The notes below the pieces were generated by a model. That model had not been told where the DNA came from. It saw nothing but the letters and a program-made list of their open reading frames with translations, and did not search any database. This document shows, in pieces, positions 22,701 through 23,303 of a stretch of DNA of 23,303 bases. Position numbers and translations under genes: made by a program. Positions within the stretch are counted from its first letter, which is position 1. Every line of letters starts with the position of its first letter. Source of the stretch: CAZFLY01 sp964519995 (GTDB lineage Bacteria; Planctomycetota; Phycisphaerae; Sedimentisphaerales; Anaerobacaceae); NCBI GenBank assembly GCA_964519995.1, contig CAZFLY010000045.1:1-23303 (forward strand), in the 5' to 3' direction.

Positions 22701-22728
22701 TTGACTGTCCACAACGGCTTGTTATATT
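22701..22728 (+). promoter_or_regulatory. Promoter of the BamE-like lipoprotein gene
   Basis: TTGACT (22701-22706), a 16-bp spacer and TATATT (22723-22728). It lies about 68 bp before the ATG. A short symmetric TTGT-GATA-ACAA (22732-22743) follows at about the transcription start. Confidence 0.6.
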
Positions 22729-22795
22729 GCTGTTGTGATAACAAATCCTATGGTTATTATTCATTTTGGGTGGAAGCTTGAAAGGATAGAATAAA

Positions 22796-23185
22796 ATGAT
22801 CGAGATATGGGACCGGAAAGCCGTAGCAGGTGCAAACATCGTCGTTGTTTGTTTACTTGCCTGGCTAATTGTGGGTGGGTGTATTTCCGGCAGGAACGAA
22901 GTTACCTATGGTTCGAAAGGGCCGGCAGTCGGACATGAGACCCTCAGACAGGTCCAGGTAGGCAAAACTACCAAGGATTGGCTGTTGGCTACGCTGGGTG
23001 AGCCTTCGAGCCAAAGCGCAACCCCGGAGGGTACGGAGATTCTGAGGTACTGTTATACGAAGAAGGTCGATAGCGAATTCGAGTTGTTTTTGCTTCTTGA
23101 TTTGGATGACAAAGAAGAACGGCACACAACTCTCTACTTTGAGCTCAAAGATGGCATAGTAACGAAGTTCTGGAAGGAAAAGTAA
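22796..23185 (+). CDS. BamE/SmpA-like small lipoprotein
   Basis: 129 residues. ATG 22796 has AAAGGA 9 nt upstream. The N-terminus holds a hydrophobic stretch 'ANIVVVCLLAWLIVGGC' whose V-G-G-C is an acceptable lipobox, so the mature protein should start at Cys29 with a lipid anchor. The rest fits the BamE/SmpA-OmlA fold: 'LRQVQVGKTTKDWLLATLGE' followed by P, the usual 'V.vG.Tt.dwv...lG.P' signature. Beta strands 'EILRYCYTKK' and 'HTTLYFELKDGIVTKFW' follow. In the family this fold supports outer-membrane protein assembly. In planctomycetes the role is less clear, and many paralogues exist. No bam genes lie nearby. The n-region is long (R-K then about ten residues), which is slightly unusual. 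Confidence 0.85.
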   Translation: MIEIWDRKAVAGANIVVVCLLAWLIVGGCISGRNEVTYGSKGPAVGHETLRQVQVGKTTKDWLLATLGEPSSQSATPEGTEILRYCYTKKVDSEFELFLLLDLDDKEERHTTLYFELKDGIVTKFWKEK

Positions 23186-23205
23186 CTATACGCAATACGC
23201 ATTAA

Positions 23206-23236
23206 GCACGCCTGTCCCGAGCACAGTCGAGGGAAC
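23206..23236. repeat. Dispersed 'GAGC...GTCGAG' repeat, copy 3
   Basis: GCCTGTCCCGAGC-ACA-GTCGAGG (23208-23230) matches 19 of 23 bases of the minus-strand sequence around 20472-20494. It lies between the lipoprotein stop and tRNA-Leu. Confidence 0.6.
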
Positions 23237-23252
23237 GCAACAAGAAAATGAC

Positions 23253-23303
23253 TGCCGGAGGAGGGACTCGAACCCTCACCCTGTTGCCAGGACGGGATTT
23301 TGA
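23253..23303 (-). tRNA. tRNA-Leu (anticodon CAA), 3' part, cut by window end
   Basis: Read on the minus strand, the window edge begins at T33-CAA (anticodon), followed by AA and the stem TCCCG. A long class II variable arm follows (CCTG-GCAA-CAGG), then T arm GAGGG-TTCGAGT-CCCTC, acceptor CTCCGGC and discriminator A (23253). CCA is not encoded. The 5' half lies outside the window. Confidence 0.9.

Overview
This window probably comes from a Planctomycetota chromosome, most likely the class Phycisphaerae (Sedimentisphaerales-like, often recovered as sediment metagenome bins). The taxonomy is inferred from gene content. Three surface or secreted proteins end in, or contain, dockerin-like calcium repeats of the D-x-D-x-D-x-x-V-D-x-x-D-(F/L) plus 'WL' type. 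There are long LamG/PA14/Fn3-like mosaics, a polymorphic beta-helix protein with a choice-of-anchor-Q-like segment, and a housekeeping NifU/NifS pair. GC content is moderate and the promoters read like consensus sigma70 sites.

Layout. (1) 1-5443: two tandem paralogous secreted carbohydrate-binding mosaic proteins, the first cut by the window edge, each followed by a near-identical hairpin terminator. (2) 5577-6409: a biotin transporter S-component (BioY) behind a textbook promoter, then tRNA-Gln(CUG). (3) 6754-9634: a secreted beta-helix/PKD protein that appears to use an AUU start codon, preceded by a consensus promoter and a perfect 24-bp tandem duplication carrying the ribosome-binding site. 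(4) 9678-12050, minus strand: a two-domain enzyme, GT4 glycosyltransferase plus a C-terminal (alpha/alpha)-barrel-like domain. (5) 12264-18949: a compact sulfur and Fe-S operon: Rrf2/IscR-type regulator, cysK, cysE, nadA, metY, nifU, nifS, with a 284-residue unknown gene 39 bp further on. (6) 19844-23303: intergenic DNA with dispersed 'GAGC...GTCGAG' repeats, a small GIY-YIG nuclease-like gene, a leucine-rich-repeat dockerin protein on the minus strand, a divergent BamE/SmpA-like lipoprotein, and the 3' part of a tRNA-Leu(CAA) on the minus strand at the window end.

How the genes fit together. The operon in region 5 is a self-contained route. CysE makes O-acetylserine, CysK and MetY fix sulfide into cysteine and homocysteine, NifS takes sulfur from cysteine, NifU builds Fe-S clusters, and NadA is an Fe-S-dependent client. 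A Cys3-containing Rrf2 protein heads the operon and probably senses Fe-S or cysteine status. A 7-bp inverted repeat overlapping its own promoter is the likely operator. The remaining large genes are extracellular or envelope proteins, probably involved in binding or breaking down polysaccharides.

The most unusual points are the AUU start, the domain-inside-domain architecture at 1221-5354 (a DUF1349-like module inside a carbohydrate-binding domain, and a recently duplicated LamG inside a dockerin), the integrated cysteine/Fe-S/NAD operon, and the short repeats that the GIY-YIG reading frame runs into. I saw no CRISPR array, transposase, prophage or rRNA.
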